From Chitinispirillaceae bacterium (GTDB lineage: Bacteria; Fibrobacterota; Chitinivibrionia; Chitinivibrionales; Chitinispirillaceae), in assembly GCA_016932075.1 (NCBI GenBank), contig JAFGDP010000112.1, forward strand, positions 1 to 7,537: a stretch of DNA of 7,537 nucleotides, read 5' to 3'. The notes below the pieces were generated by a model, which was not told the DNA's origin, did not search any database, and saw only the letters and a program-made list of their open reading frames with translations. Of this stretch, positions 1 to 5,695 are shown one piece after another; positions within the stretch are counted from its first letter, which is position 1, and every line of letters starts with the position of its first letter. The position numbers and the translations under genes are program-made.

Positions 1-566
1 AGCTTGTGGCTTCCCCAGTGCCGCAGATCGGAAGAATAGGATATCCACATATGCGCTTCCGTGCCGTTTACCGGGCGGTGAATAAGCGCCCAGTACTCGC
101 CGATCCGCCAGGGCAATAGCGCCGCGTCCTTGTCTTCCGGCGACATGATCTCCCCATACCGTTCGAAGGCGTGAAAATCTTCGGTAAGCGCCAATGCCAC
201 GCCCGGGCCTTCACGGGTAAAGACGGTATAGACAACAGCGAACTTTTTTAATTCCGAGACATACGTGATGCGCGGGTCTTCTATTCCCCACAGCTCTTCG
301 GTGAAATGTTCGGGATCGGGGCTCAGGGTCGGCCCCGAATCGATTTTCCACCCGTCCACCCCATTGACTGACCGGGTGGCGCACAAATGAGAGTGTCCGC
401 GCCGGTCTTCTACACGGCACAACAGCAGCGTGGTCCCGTCCGGCAGCAGCGTAGCGCCCGGATTGAACACGCTGTTGACCGGATACGGCCAATCCGCGGC
501 GGTCAGAATAGGATTGTGCTTATGCCGGGAAAAGAGTTCAGGGTGCTGATTGTTCATGACGTTCAT
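1..566 (-). CDS. GH130 family beta-mannoside phosphorylase-like enzyme (3' end outside window)
   Basis: The visible 188 codons (starting MNVMNNQHPELF) are the N-terminal half of a GH130 five-bladed propeller enzyme; the rest lies beyond the left edge. GH130 members phosphorolyse, or in some subgroups hydrolyse, beta-mannosides and release mannose 1-phosphate. Motifs seen are NPIL (18-21), VFNPGATLLPDG (33-44), LLLCRVEDRRG (47-57), GIEDPRI (94-100) and DKDAALLP (145-152). Asp97 in EDPR matches the position of the family's general acid as I recall it, and the Arg of CRVEDR fits a phosphate or substrate-binding role. There is no signal peptide, so it is probably cytoplasmic. The ATG at 566 overlaps the TGA of the upstream glycosyltransferase as ATGA, which implies translational coupling; an in-frame ATG at 557 is the alternative start. 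The family call is strong. Linkage specificity (beta-1,2 or beta-1,4) and phosphorylase versus hydrolase activity cannot be read from this half. Confidence 0.9.
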   Translation of the reverse strand, partial: MNVMNNQHPELFSRHKHNPILTAADWPYPVNSVFNPGATLLPDGTTLLLCRVEDRRGHSHLCATRSVNGVDGWKIDSGPTLSPDPEHFTEELWGIEDPRITYVSELKKFAVVYTVFTREGPGVALALTEDFHAFERYGEIMSPEDKDAALLPWRIGEYWALIHRPVNGTEAHMWISYSSDLRHWGSHK

Positions 567-2872
567 ACTTCCGTGGGTTGAAGGGTATTTTCAACGAGCC
601 GCAGTTCCATGAGCGACTGAAGAAAGGCAAGGGTGGATTCCGCGCCCTGGTTCTCGTTTGGACGGTCGGGATGCAGACCGTCCCGGCAGCCGCCCGTTGT
701 CGGGTCATACATAGGAATGTTCAAATCGTTACGCCCGAGGTACCACTCAAAAGCCCGCCTGGCCTCTTTATGCCAGCGTTTGTCTCCGGAAATTTTATAT
801 GCTTCGAGACAGGCGGAAACCATAGCCTGGGCTTCCACCGGCTGCTGATCGAAGCGGACCCGTTCACCGCCCTTTTTATAAAAACCATTGGAACCTATAG
901 GGACAAAATGCCCGCCATTCGCGTCTGCGCGCTGCAAATCCGCCAGCCAACTGAGCGACTCAAATCCCGCCTCCATCATTGCGGGGTTCGGCATCCATTT
1001 GCCCGACATGATCAGGGCGTGCGACAGCGCGGCATTGCAGTAGGTCAGTTTGTCTTCATACCAGCGCCACTCATCGGTGCGATTCCTTTGGTACATAGTC
1101 AACAGTCGATTGGCCAACTCCTCTCGGACCTGGTTTGCCTTGCGGTCACCGGCAAAACGCCGGAGATATTCATGAATTCCTATAAGCGTAAAGGCCCATG
1201 CCCTTGGACTGGTCGTGTTTAAAATCGCCGGCAAGGCCTGCGCGAACATCCACCCGGCCATGTTGTGGAGGGCCAGCGACGTGGAGCGGCCGAGGACAGT
1301 GCCGAGCGACCACAGCGTCCGGCCGTGGCTGTCGTCCGAAATGCTCTCTTCCAGCCATTTCCGCTGGTAATCCATGACATTGCGAAAACGCCCGGTCTCG
1401 GTATTAAAAGCATACCAGACAAAGGCCAGGTAACGGGAGGCGAGATCGAACGCCGCACCGCTGCCGGCTTCCTCCAGAAGCACGCTTACCATGAGCGCCC
1501 GCGCGTTGTCGTCGGTCGTGTAGCCCTCGCGGTAATTGGGCACCGTAAAAACGGCATGCTGCAGCATGCCGGTCTCGTCGGTCATGTGGCGCAGGTGGTC
1601 GAGCTTGAGCGGGGGCAGTTCGCCGGAGCTTTTGTCAAGCGCTTTTGCCGTAAAACCCGGAGCGGTATAATTCCGGCGTTCTACCCTCGCGCGTTCAAAG
1701 CTTTCCCGGTAACGCTCCGCTACCCGCGGCCATATCATGGACCGGCCAAACAGATACGCCCGCTTCCGCATGGCATGGCGTTTGGCCTCGTTGTCGATCA
1801 GGTCAATGACCTGTGCGGCCAATGCGGCGGGGTCATTAAACGGCACCAGCACGCCCCGTTCTTCGGCCAGCATCTCCTCGGCGTACCAGTACGGCGTGGA
1901 AATCACCGCCTTGCCCGCGCCCAAGGTATAAGCCAGCGTGCCAGAGGTGATCTGTGCAGGGTTAAGGTAGGGAGTGACGTAAATGTCCGCAGCGCTGATG
2001 AACTCGATGAGTTCTTCCAGACCGACAAAACGGTTGTAAAAAATCACCTGGCCTTCCACGCCCTTCTCCTGGGCCAGCCATTGCAGCGACAGACGGTACG
2101 TTTCGCCTTCGTGAAGGAGCACGTGCGGATGGGTCGCGCCGAGGATAATGTATACTACGTTCGAGTGCTTTGCGAGAATCGCCGGCAGGGCGTTTATCAC
2201 ATTATCTATCCCCTTGTTAGCGGACAGGAGCCCGAAACTGAGCAGGACAATCTTGCCCTCGACGCCGAACAGGTCCTTGTGAAAGCTGGGGTCGACGAAC
2301 GGCACATCCGGGATGCCGTGCGGAATCATATCTATCTTGTCAATCGATACGCCGTAGATCTCCCGCAGGAATTTAACGCCGCGCTCGCTCATCACGACCA
2401 GCCGGTCCGAAAGCCCCGCGACTTCTTTGAGCACCCGCAATTGATCAGGATTCGGATCGCGCAGAATGGTGTGCAGGGTGGTGACGATCGGCATGCGCAG
2501 CTCCTGCAAAAGCGCCAGGACGTGGCTGCCGGCGCGCCCGCCGAAAATCCCATACTCGTGCTGCAGACACACGAGGTCAACATTGTTGATGTTCAGGAAG
2601 TCCGCGGCTCGGCGATAAGAGCGGATATCCTTCTCCGTGAGTTCGAACCTCACCCGTGGCGGATACGCATAGCCGTCCTCGCTGTCATTGACGGGCAGAG
2701 CGATGCAGGACGTCCCGCCGTATGCGGCAGCGAACGATTCACACAGATCGGTGGTGAACGTGGCAATGCCGCACTGGCGCGGCAGGTAGTTGCCGACAAA
2801 TGCGACACGTTTGATCGCGCCGTTCGAATCGGCATTTTTTGTGAGGGTCATCCCCTTATCGTCCGTCACCAT
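563..2872 (-). CDS. GT4 glycosyltransferase with C-terminal alpha/alpha-barrel-like domain
   Basis: This 769-residue protein has two parts. Residues about 20-400 form a GT4 (GT-B fold) transferase of the mannosyltransferase-like type, with PRQCGIATFT (31-40), LQHEYGIFGG (103-112), HTILRDP (134-140), PHGIP (184-188), FGLLSANKGID (213-223) and SGTLAYTLGAGKAVISTPY (310-328). The classical GT4 EX7E acidic pair is not visible in that last segment. Residues about 420-769 are rich in helix-forming stretches with conserved-looking acidic clusters: YTTDDNARAL (451-460), DDSHGRTLW (513-521), EWRWYED (601-607) and NQGAESTLAF (741-750). These recall six-hairpin or alpha/alpha-toroid carbohydrate enzymes, but the function of this half is unknown to me. 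No signal peptide is seen, so it is probably cytoplasmic. The start is ATG 2872 with AGGAG only three bases upstream; the adjacent GTG at 2869 has better spacing. It is translationally coupled to the GH130 gene through ATGA. Donor sugar and product are inferred only from that neighbour. Confidence 0.9.
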   Translation of the reverse strand: MVTDDKGMTLTKNADSNGAIKRVAFVGNYLPRQCGIATFTTDLCESFAAAYGGTSCIALPVNDSEDGYAYPPRVRFELTEKDIRSYRRAADFLNINNVDLVCLQHEYGIFGGRAGSHVLALLQELRMPIVTTLHTILRDPNPDQLRVLKEVAGLSDRLVVMSERGVKFLREIYGVSIDKIDMIPHGIPDVPFVDPSFHKDLFGVEGKIVLLSFGLLSANKGIDNVINALPAILAKHSNVVYIILGATHPHVLLHEGETYRLSLQWLAQEKGVEGQVIFYNRFVGLEELIEFISAADIYVTPYLNPAQITSGTLAYTLGAGKAVISTPYWYAEEMLAEERGVLVPFNDPAALAAQVIDLIDNEAKRHAMRKRAYLFGRSMIWPRVAERYRESFERARVERRNYTAPGFTAKALDKSSGELPPLKLDHLRHMTDETGMLQHAVFTVPNYREGYTTDDNARALMVSVLLEEAGSGAAFDLASRYLAFVWYAFNTETGRFRNVMDYQRKWLEESISDDSHGRTLWSLGTVLGRSTSLALHNMAGWMFAQALPAILNTTSPRAWAFTLIGIHEYLRRFAGDRKANQVREELANRLLTMYQRNRTDEWRWYEDKLTYCNAALSHALIMSGKWMPNPAMMEAGFESLSWLADLQRADANGGHFVPIGSNGFYKKGGERVRFDQQPVEAQAMVSACLEAYKISGDKRWHKEARRAFEWYLGRNDLNIPMYDPTTGGCRDGLHPDRPNENQGAESTLAFLQSLMELRLVENTLQPTEV

Positions 2873-2894
2873 TCACTCCTGTTTCCCTATCCAT

Positions 2895-2914
2895 AGTGAC
2901 CCGCAGTGACCCGC
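2895..2914. repeat. 10-bp tandem duplication in the glycosyltransferase leader
   Basis: AGTGACCCGC occurs twice without a gap, at 2895-2904 and 2905-2914, in the 120-bp interval between the lipoprotein stop and the glycosyltransferase start. It lies about 23 bases upstream of the start codon. It could be a slippage duplication or a pair of protein-binding sites; nothing here decides which. Confidence 0.6.
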
Positions 2915-2992
2915 GCGGCAATCCACCCACCCCGATTTGGAATACCTGATCCGGCATTTTTTCATGTTGCCGTTGGCGGCCTTGGCGCTTCT

Positions 2993-3706
2993 TTACTTTT
3001 TGGGCCTGATGATACTTCGCTGCGTCAGCTCAGCTGTCACCAGGCCGGCAATCCCGCTTTGTACATCCGTCACGGAACCGGGATCAGGCGTTCTGCTCGT
3101 CGCACTCCAGATCAAACGGCCGCCTTTTCCGGTTGTTGTAACGTCAATCGCGCGAATGTCGACGGTTTGAGAGTCGGTATAACCCGGATGTTCTATTTCG
3201 CGATAATAATACATCCAGTATCGCGGCCAATAAGGGCCGTAATAAGCGCTGTTATTGCGGTTGTAACGCACATCCTGTTCTGTGGTCGTATACCCTTGAA
3301 TATTGGAAGTGTAACGCACGTCCTTTTCTGTGGTCGTATACCCTTGAATATATTGCTTATCCGTTTCCGTCGGGAGCCGGAGAACAACCAGTATGCCGTC
3401 GAAACCGTTTGTCTGCGCCGCCGCTATGACCTTGTTTGTGTCCGGGGGCGCATCAGGGAACAAACTATACGACGATGTCGCCGCCACGCCATGCTTTGCA
3501 AGCTCACCGGTAAAAGCATCTTCCCAGATGCGACGTTTTGTCGCATCCTTTCTAACTGAAATAACCAGCATATTGCCGAGCGGCTGATCCTGGAAAGAAG
3601 GATCATGCCATATATCGACAAGGCTGCTGGACGATACGCAGCCGCACATCTGGCCGATCAAACAACCGAACGCCGCCCCTGCAACTGCTTTCAGTAATAA
3701 ATTCAT
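2993..3706 (-). CDS. Putative lipoprotein with 16-residue tandem repeat
   Basis: This 237-residue protein opens with a short positive N-terminus and a hydrophobic stretch ending in QMCGC, then VSSSSLVDIW. Cys23 is the likely lipidated residue (Met-Cys-Gly before Cys is a loose lipobox), which suggests an envelope lipoprotein. The body (LVDIWHDPSF at 29-38, RRIWEDAFTGEL at 58-69, then an S/P segment) resembles small uncharacterised lipoproteins with a W-x-D-P start and an R..(F/W)ED motif. I know no function for them. Residues 120-135 and 136-151 are a tandem duplication (IQGYTTTEKDVRYTSN, then IQGYTTTEQDVRYNRN), followed by a Tyr/Trp-rich stretch (YYGPYWPRYWMYYYRE, 155-170). The C-terminal part (VDIRAIDVTTTGKGGRLIW) looks beta-rich. 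The start at 3706 is chosen because AAGGAGAG lies just upstream and the lipoprotein signal begins there; a TTG at 3817 would add 37 unlikely residues. An outer-membrane location is inferred. Confidence 0.82.
   Translation of the reverse strand: MNLLLKAVAGAAFGCLIGQMCGCVSSSSLVDIWHDPSFQDQPLGNMLVISVRKDATKRRIWEDAFTGELAKHGVAATSSYSLFPDAPPDTNKVIAAAQTNGFDGILVVLRLPTETDKQYIQGYTTTEKDVRYTSNIQGYTTTEQDVRYNRNNSAYYGPYWPRYWMYYYREIEHPGYTDSQTVDIRAIDVTTTGKGGRLIWSATSRTPDPGSVTDVQSGIAGLVTAELTQRSIIRPKK
3254..3349 (-). repeat. Two 48-bp in-frame tandem units in the lipoprotein gene
   Basis: Units 3254-3301 and 3302-3349 match at about 42 of 48 bases by eye and are exactly in frame, so each encodes 16 residues of the IQGYTTTE-type repeat. 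The shared core runs from TGTAACGCAC through GTATACCCTTGAAT on the plus strand. The substitutions cluster at one end of the unit, so this is not a brand-new duplication. Confidence 0.9.
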
Positions 3707-3803
3707 GATTCTCTCCTTCCTGTGGTCAATCCATAAACCTGTTTTTGGGTTGATTTGCCGCTCCATGTCTTTAAGCCCGATAGCCCCCCCTTCGGCCGCA
3801 CGT

Positions 3804-3939
3804 GAAAATATCCGCAACAGCCTTAAAAGAAATATCTTACCCCGAGGCCGGCATCGATATTAAAACCTGTTGACGGCACGACCTGGAGAGAAGGAACAAT
3901 TTCAAGAAACATATCGATGGGCGGCCCCCTGCGCAACCA
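3804..3939 (-). repeat. Direct repeat, copy 1 (3' end of barrel gene)
   Basis: This stretch aligns with 5132-5270 in the same orientation. It covers the last 38 codons of the barrel gene, its stop codon and about 20 bases beyond (CAACAGCCTTAAAAGAAATA is identical in both). Identity over the coding part is roughly four bases in five by eye. The two copies lie on either side of the three-gene AT-rich cassette. Confidence 0.85.
3823..3939 (-). pseudogene. Truncated paralogue of the 164-residue outer-membrane barrel protein
   Basis: Read on the minus strand, this encodes WLRRGPPIDMFLEIVPSLQ, then VVPSTGFNIDAGLGVRYFF and TAA. It matches the final 38 residues of the barrel protein at 5154-5648 with 31 identities, and most differences are conservative (Leu/Met, Leu/Ile, Met/Val). 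The signal peptide and all earlier strands are missing. An open frame continues back to an ATG at 3999 (58 residues in total, starting MEKTADRNSKERRR), but that upstream part shows no homology to the barrel protein, no signal peptide and no ribosome binding site. I read it as the remnant of an older, once-functional paralogue that lost its 5' part. A short expressed peptide cannot be excluded. Confidence 0.85.
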
Positions 3940-4000
3940 TTGCAGTAAGCGTCCCTGCCTGCGGCGCTCTTTAGAGTTCCTGTCGGCGGTCTTTTCCATT

Positions 4001-4015
4001 TTGGCGATATGCCAA
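4001..4015. other. 15-bp palindrome TTGGC-GATAT-GCCAA
   Basis: A perfect 5-bp inverted repeat with a 5-bp spacer lies just upstream of the barrel-gene remnant and downstream of the 129-residue gene. It could be a small operator or chance. It is too short, and lacks a T run, to be called a terminator. Confidence 0.3.
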
Positions 4016-4070
4016 CATCCGTTTTCATCTGGGGCTCGTTAACAAGGCATTTTTTTACGATCACGTGCTT

Positions 4071-4460
4071 TTAGAATTCATTTCTTTTCCTGCGGAAAAT
4101 TTTATGATAAATAAACTGACTGAATGTTTTAATGGCATCAGGGTGTTGAGCTACAGCATTGGTACCACCAAATTGCATAACAGGGCCGAAAAATATTCTA
4201 AATATCTTGCCTGGTGCACCTATAATAATATTTTTCGAGAAATACCAGGCGGCCAAACCCATGACCGCACCCAATAAATTTTTGATCCAATAGGGCGACA
4301 ATGCCACGTCTTTCAAAGTGCTCTTGATAAGGTTAACGGGCTTTAAACTCTCGCGGAAAAGGTTGAATTGTTCTTTCAACCGCCATCCATTAATCACCTG
4401 ATCAACTTCCAATAATTTAATCGCGTTTTTAAGCCCGGTAATGGAAGTTATGCTTTGCAT
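4071..4460 (-). CDS. Hypothetical membrane-associated protein of the YtxH/holin-like cluster
   Basis: This 129-residue protein has an amphipathic N-terminal half, including NGWRLKEQFNLFRESLKPVN (44-63), then one clearly hydrophobic segment around LLGAVMGLAAWYFSK (62-76 region). A second, weaker segment lies at FRIFFGPVMQFGG, and the tail is basic (HKIFRRKRNEF). No enzyme motif is visible. Similar proteins with a SLKPVNLIK-type motif occur, as I recall, beside YtxH and holin-like genes in Bacteroidota, but their function is unknown. The start is six bases after the stop of the holin-like gene, so the two are almost certainly one operon. No clear Shine-Dalgarno is present, only an A-rich leader (TAAAATAAC), so translation may depend on coupling. 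The gene is clearly AT-richer than the genes further left. Confidence 0.8.
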   Translation of the reverse strand: MQSITSITGLKNAIKLLEVDQVINGWRLKEQFNLFRESLKPVNLIKSTLKDVALSPYWIKNLLGAVMGLAAWYFSKNIIIGAPGKIFRIFFGPVMQFGGTNAVAQHPDAIKTFSQFIYHKIFRRKRNEF

Positions 4461-4466
4461 GTTATT

Positions 4467-4808
4467 TTATTCAAGCACCAGTTTAATGATAAAATCGCAG
4501 GCAATCTTTTTAAGCCATTTATGCATGAAGAAATACAAGACAATCCCGGCAATCCCATAAAAAGCAGCTACTGCAAAAAAACCAAAACAGGTCCTGCCTA
4601 GGATTTCACCGAGCCAAAAAGCTAATCCAAAATTCATAAAAAGCGTACATGACGCAATTAAGACAAAAAGAACGGAATGAGGCACGAATGAGGAAACAAA
4701 ATCCGAGGTTTTGTCCACGATTCTAAGCTTTACTAGCTCATAGCTTGTTTTACCGTATTCAGCGGCTCTTTCCAGCAGTGATTCAATCGATTTCGCATTG
4801 TCTTCCAT
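4467..4808 (-). CDS. Holin-like small membrane protein
   Basis: This 113-residue protein starts with a charged, probably helical segment (MEDNAKSIESLLERAAEYGK, then TSYELVKLRIVDKTSDFVSS). Two long hydrophobic stretches follow: PHSVLFVLIASCTLFMNFGL and TCFGFFAVAAFYGIAGIVLY. A basic/aromatic patch (HKWLKKIACD) and a C-terminal helix end the protein. This architecture fits the phage-holin-superfamily-like or DUF1469-like inner-membrane proteins widespread in bacterial chromosomes. They are usually not phage genes, and none of the neighbours here is a phage gene. A stress or envelope role is inferred from position only. AAAGG lies about nine bases before the ATG. A weak promoter-like pair, TTGAAA (4859-4854) and TATAGG (4834-4829) with 19-base spacing, sits upstream. 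The next gene follows after six bases. The region is AT-rich: 19 of 60 bases are G or C at 4441-4500. Confidence 0.85.
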   Translation of the reverse strand: MEDNAKSIESLLERAAEYGKTSYELVKLRIVDKTSDFVSSFVPHSVLFVLIASCTLFMNFGLAFWLGEILGRTCFGFFAVAAFYGIAGIVLYFFMHKWLKKIACDFIIKLVLE

Positions 4809-4872
4809 AGCTTTGGCCTTTGCAATATCCTATAAAAACCAGAGTATAAAGCATTTCAACCTCTTGCAGTTT

Positions 4873-5115
4873 TCATGTCTTTTTTAAGCTTTTCTGCCTC
4901 GGAAGATTCCCCCTTTGTGTTTTTATTTTTTTTTCAGAGATGCTGTCAAGCGATTCTTTGAATTTTACTTTTAATGCTTTCGCACGGTCCTCTACCTTTG
5001 TAGCGGTTTTTTTTCGAGCAGCATCCGAATCTTTTCCTCGGGCAAATAAAACCCCCAAGAATGCACCGGCGGCGATACCAGCCATTAAGCCCAATAATCC
5101 TTTTCCTAAACTCAT
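4873..5115 (-). CDS. YtxH-like stress protein, C-terminus probably frameshifted
   Basis: As read, this is an 80-residue protein. It opens with a Gly/Ala-rich membrane segment (KGLLGLMAGIAAGAFLGVLF, 5-24) followed by RGKDS and a Lys-rich helical region (ARKKTATKVEDRAKALKVKF, then KESLDSISEKK). This is the YtxH pattern of a single N-terminal membrane helix and a charged coiled-coil-like tail. YtxH proteins are general-stress-associated small proteins of unclear biochemical role. ATG 5115 is chosen for its GGAGG about five bases upstream; an earlier in-frame start at 5148 lacks such support. After residue 63 the frame passes through nine A residues and gives a basic tail, IKTQRGNLPRQKSLKKT. One extra A would instead give NKNT, then KGESSEAEKLKKDMKTARG and a stop at 4856-4858 (86 residues), a much more typical YtxH ending. 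The gene is therefore either mutated, mis-sequenced or subject to slippage. Confidence 0.85.
   Translation of the reverse strand: MSLGKGLLGLMAGIAAGAFLGVLFARGKDSDAARKKTATKVEDRAKALKVKFKESLDSISEKKIKTQRGNLPRQKSLKKT
4926..4934 (-). other. Homopolymer A9 in the YtxH-like gene
   Basis: Nine consecutive A residues on the coding strand follow the G of the Glu61 codon. Runs of this length are prone to replication and polymerase slippage and to sequencing miscalls. Going from 9 to 10 A residues switches the tail to the family-like frame, while 8 gives an immediate TAA. Confidence 0.85.
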
Positions 5116-5131
5116 AGTTCCTCCAGTCGCA

Positions 5132-5270
5132 CGTAGAGATCTCCACAACAGCCTTAAAAGAAATATCTTACTCCGAGACCGGCATCGATTCCAAAACCAG
5201 TTGACGGCATGACCTGGAGCGACGGGACAAGTTCAAGGAACAAATCGATAGGCACCTGGCGCGGCAGCCA
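5132..5270 (-). repeat. Direct repeat, copy 2 (within and after intact barrel gene)
   Basis: This is the intact-side partner of 3804-3939. It includes the last 38 codons and the TAA at 5154-5156 of the barrel gene, plus the short 3' flank containing CAACAGCCTT. The YtxH-like gene starts directly downstream, so similarity ends where the cassette begins. Confidence 0.85.
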
Positions 5271-5648
5271 TGCAATGCCAATCACTCCGCGGGCAGCAAC
5301 CGAGTTATCATACCCTGCGCCGGTATTGATGCGTCCGCCGACACCGGAGTATAAGGGAAACCGTTCGGACGAGTGAATGGCGTTGAACCAATGCCAGAGG
5401 TAATCCATATGGAAATGAACGCGGCTGCTGCCATCATATCCGCCGTCATAGTTGTGAATCCGGTCTCCTCCAAGCGACCATCCAAGTCCGAAATCGAACG
5501 CGGTTTTCGATGAGACCCACAGCTTCGCGCTTAATCCGGTCGGTTCTCCAATGATGACCCCGAGTCCGAAGTGTCGGTCCTGCGCAAAAGTCCCTGATGC
5601 GAAGAGTAACAGAACAAATGTGACGACTGTAAAAAATGACCGTTTCAT
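5154..5648 (-). CDS. Small outer-membrane beta-barrel protein
   Basis: This 164-residue protein has a clear signal peptide (MKRSFFTVVTFVLLLFASG, cleavage after TFA before QDRHFG). The mature chain begins with FGLGVIIGEPTGLSAKLWVS and continues in alternating Gly/aromatic strands: FDFGLGWSLGG, HFHMDYLWHWF, FPLYSGVGGRI, IGIAWLPRQVPIDLFLELVP and GFGIDAGLGVRYFF. The terminal Phe after alternating hydrophobics is the usual barrel-assembly signature. The GEPTGLSAK start is typical of small uncharacterised barrels of about 150-170 residues (DUF3996-like in my memory). A role as an outer-membrane structural or porin-like protein is inferred. AAGGAG sits about nine bases before the ATG, and the gene follows the other barrel gene after only 47 bases, suggesting co-transcription. 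A truncated paralogue lies about 1.3 kb downstream at 3823-3939. Confidence 0.88.
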   Translation of the reverse strand: MKRSFFTVVTFVLLLFASGTFAQDRHFGLGVIIGEPTGLSAKLWVSSKTAFDFGLGWSLGGDRIHNYDGGYDGSSRVHFHMDYLWHWFNAIHSSERFPLYSGVGGRINTGAGYDNSVAARGVIGIAWLPRQVPIDLFLELVPSLQVMPSTGFGIDAGLGVRYFF

Positions 5649-5695
5649 GAAAGGCGCTCCTTGATAAAAATGGAATAGATCGTTTTAATAAGTGA

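Noticed and set aside
211..492. 93-codon minus-strand open frame
   Set aside because: It is an out-of-frame shadow of the GH130 gene, whose true frame carries all the family motifs.
1265..2896. 543-codon plus-strand open frame opposite the glycosyltransferase
   Set aside because: It lies wholly antisense to a gene with clear GT4 motifs, has low-complexity Arg/Gln/His-rich composition typical of GC-rich shadow frames, and shows no recognisable domain.
2952..2972. CGGCA/TGCCG inverted repeat after the lipoprotein gene as a terminator
   Set aside because: It has only five pairs around an 11-base loop, and no T tract follows on the minus strand.
3707..3817. Upstream TTG start extending the lipoprotein by 37 residues
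   Set aside because: The added residues would precede and mask the lipoprotein signal, and the ATG at 3706 has a good Shine-Dalgarno sequence.
3837..4064. 75-codon minus-strand open frame over the barrel remnant
   Set aside because: It is in the wrong frame relative to the recognisable barrel-protein tail and has no ribosome binding site or family resemblance.
4467..4808. Phage origin of the holin-like gene
   Set aside because: No lysin, tail, integrase or other phage gene is nearby, and this membrane family is commonly chromosomal.
4829..4859. TTGAAA and TATAGG as a promoter for the holin-like gene
   Set aside because: The spacing is 19 bases and the -10 match is partial, which is too weak to list as a feature.
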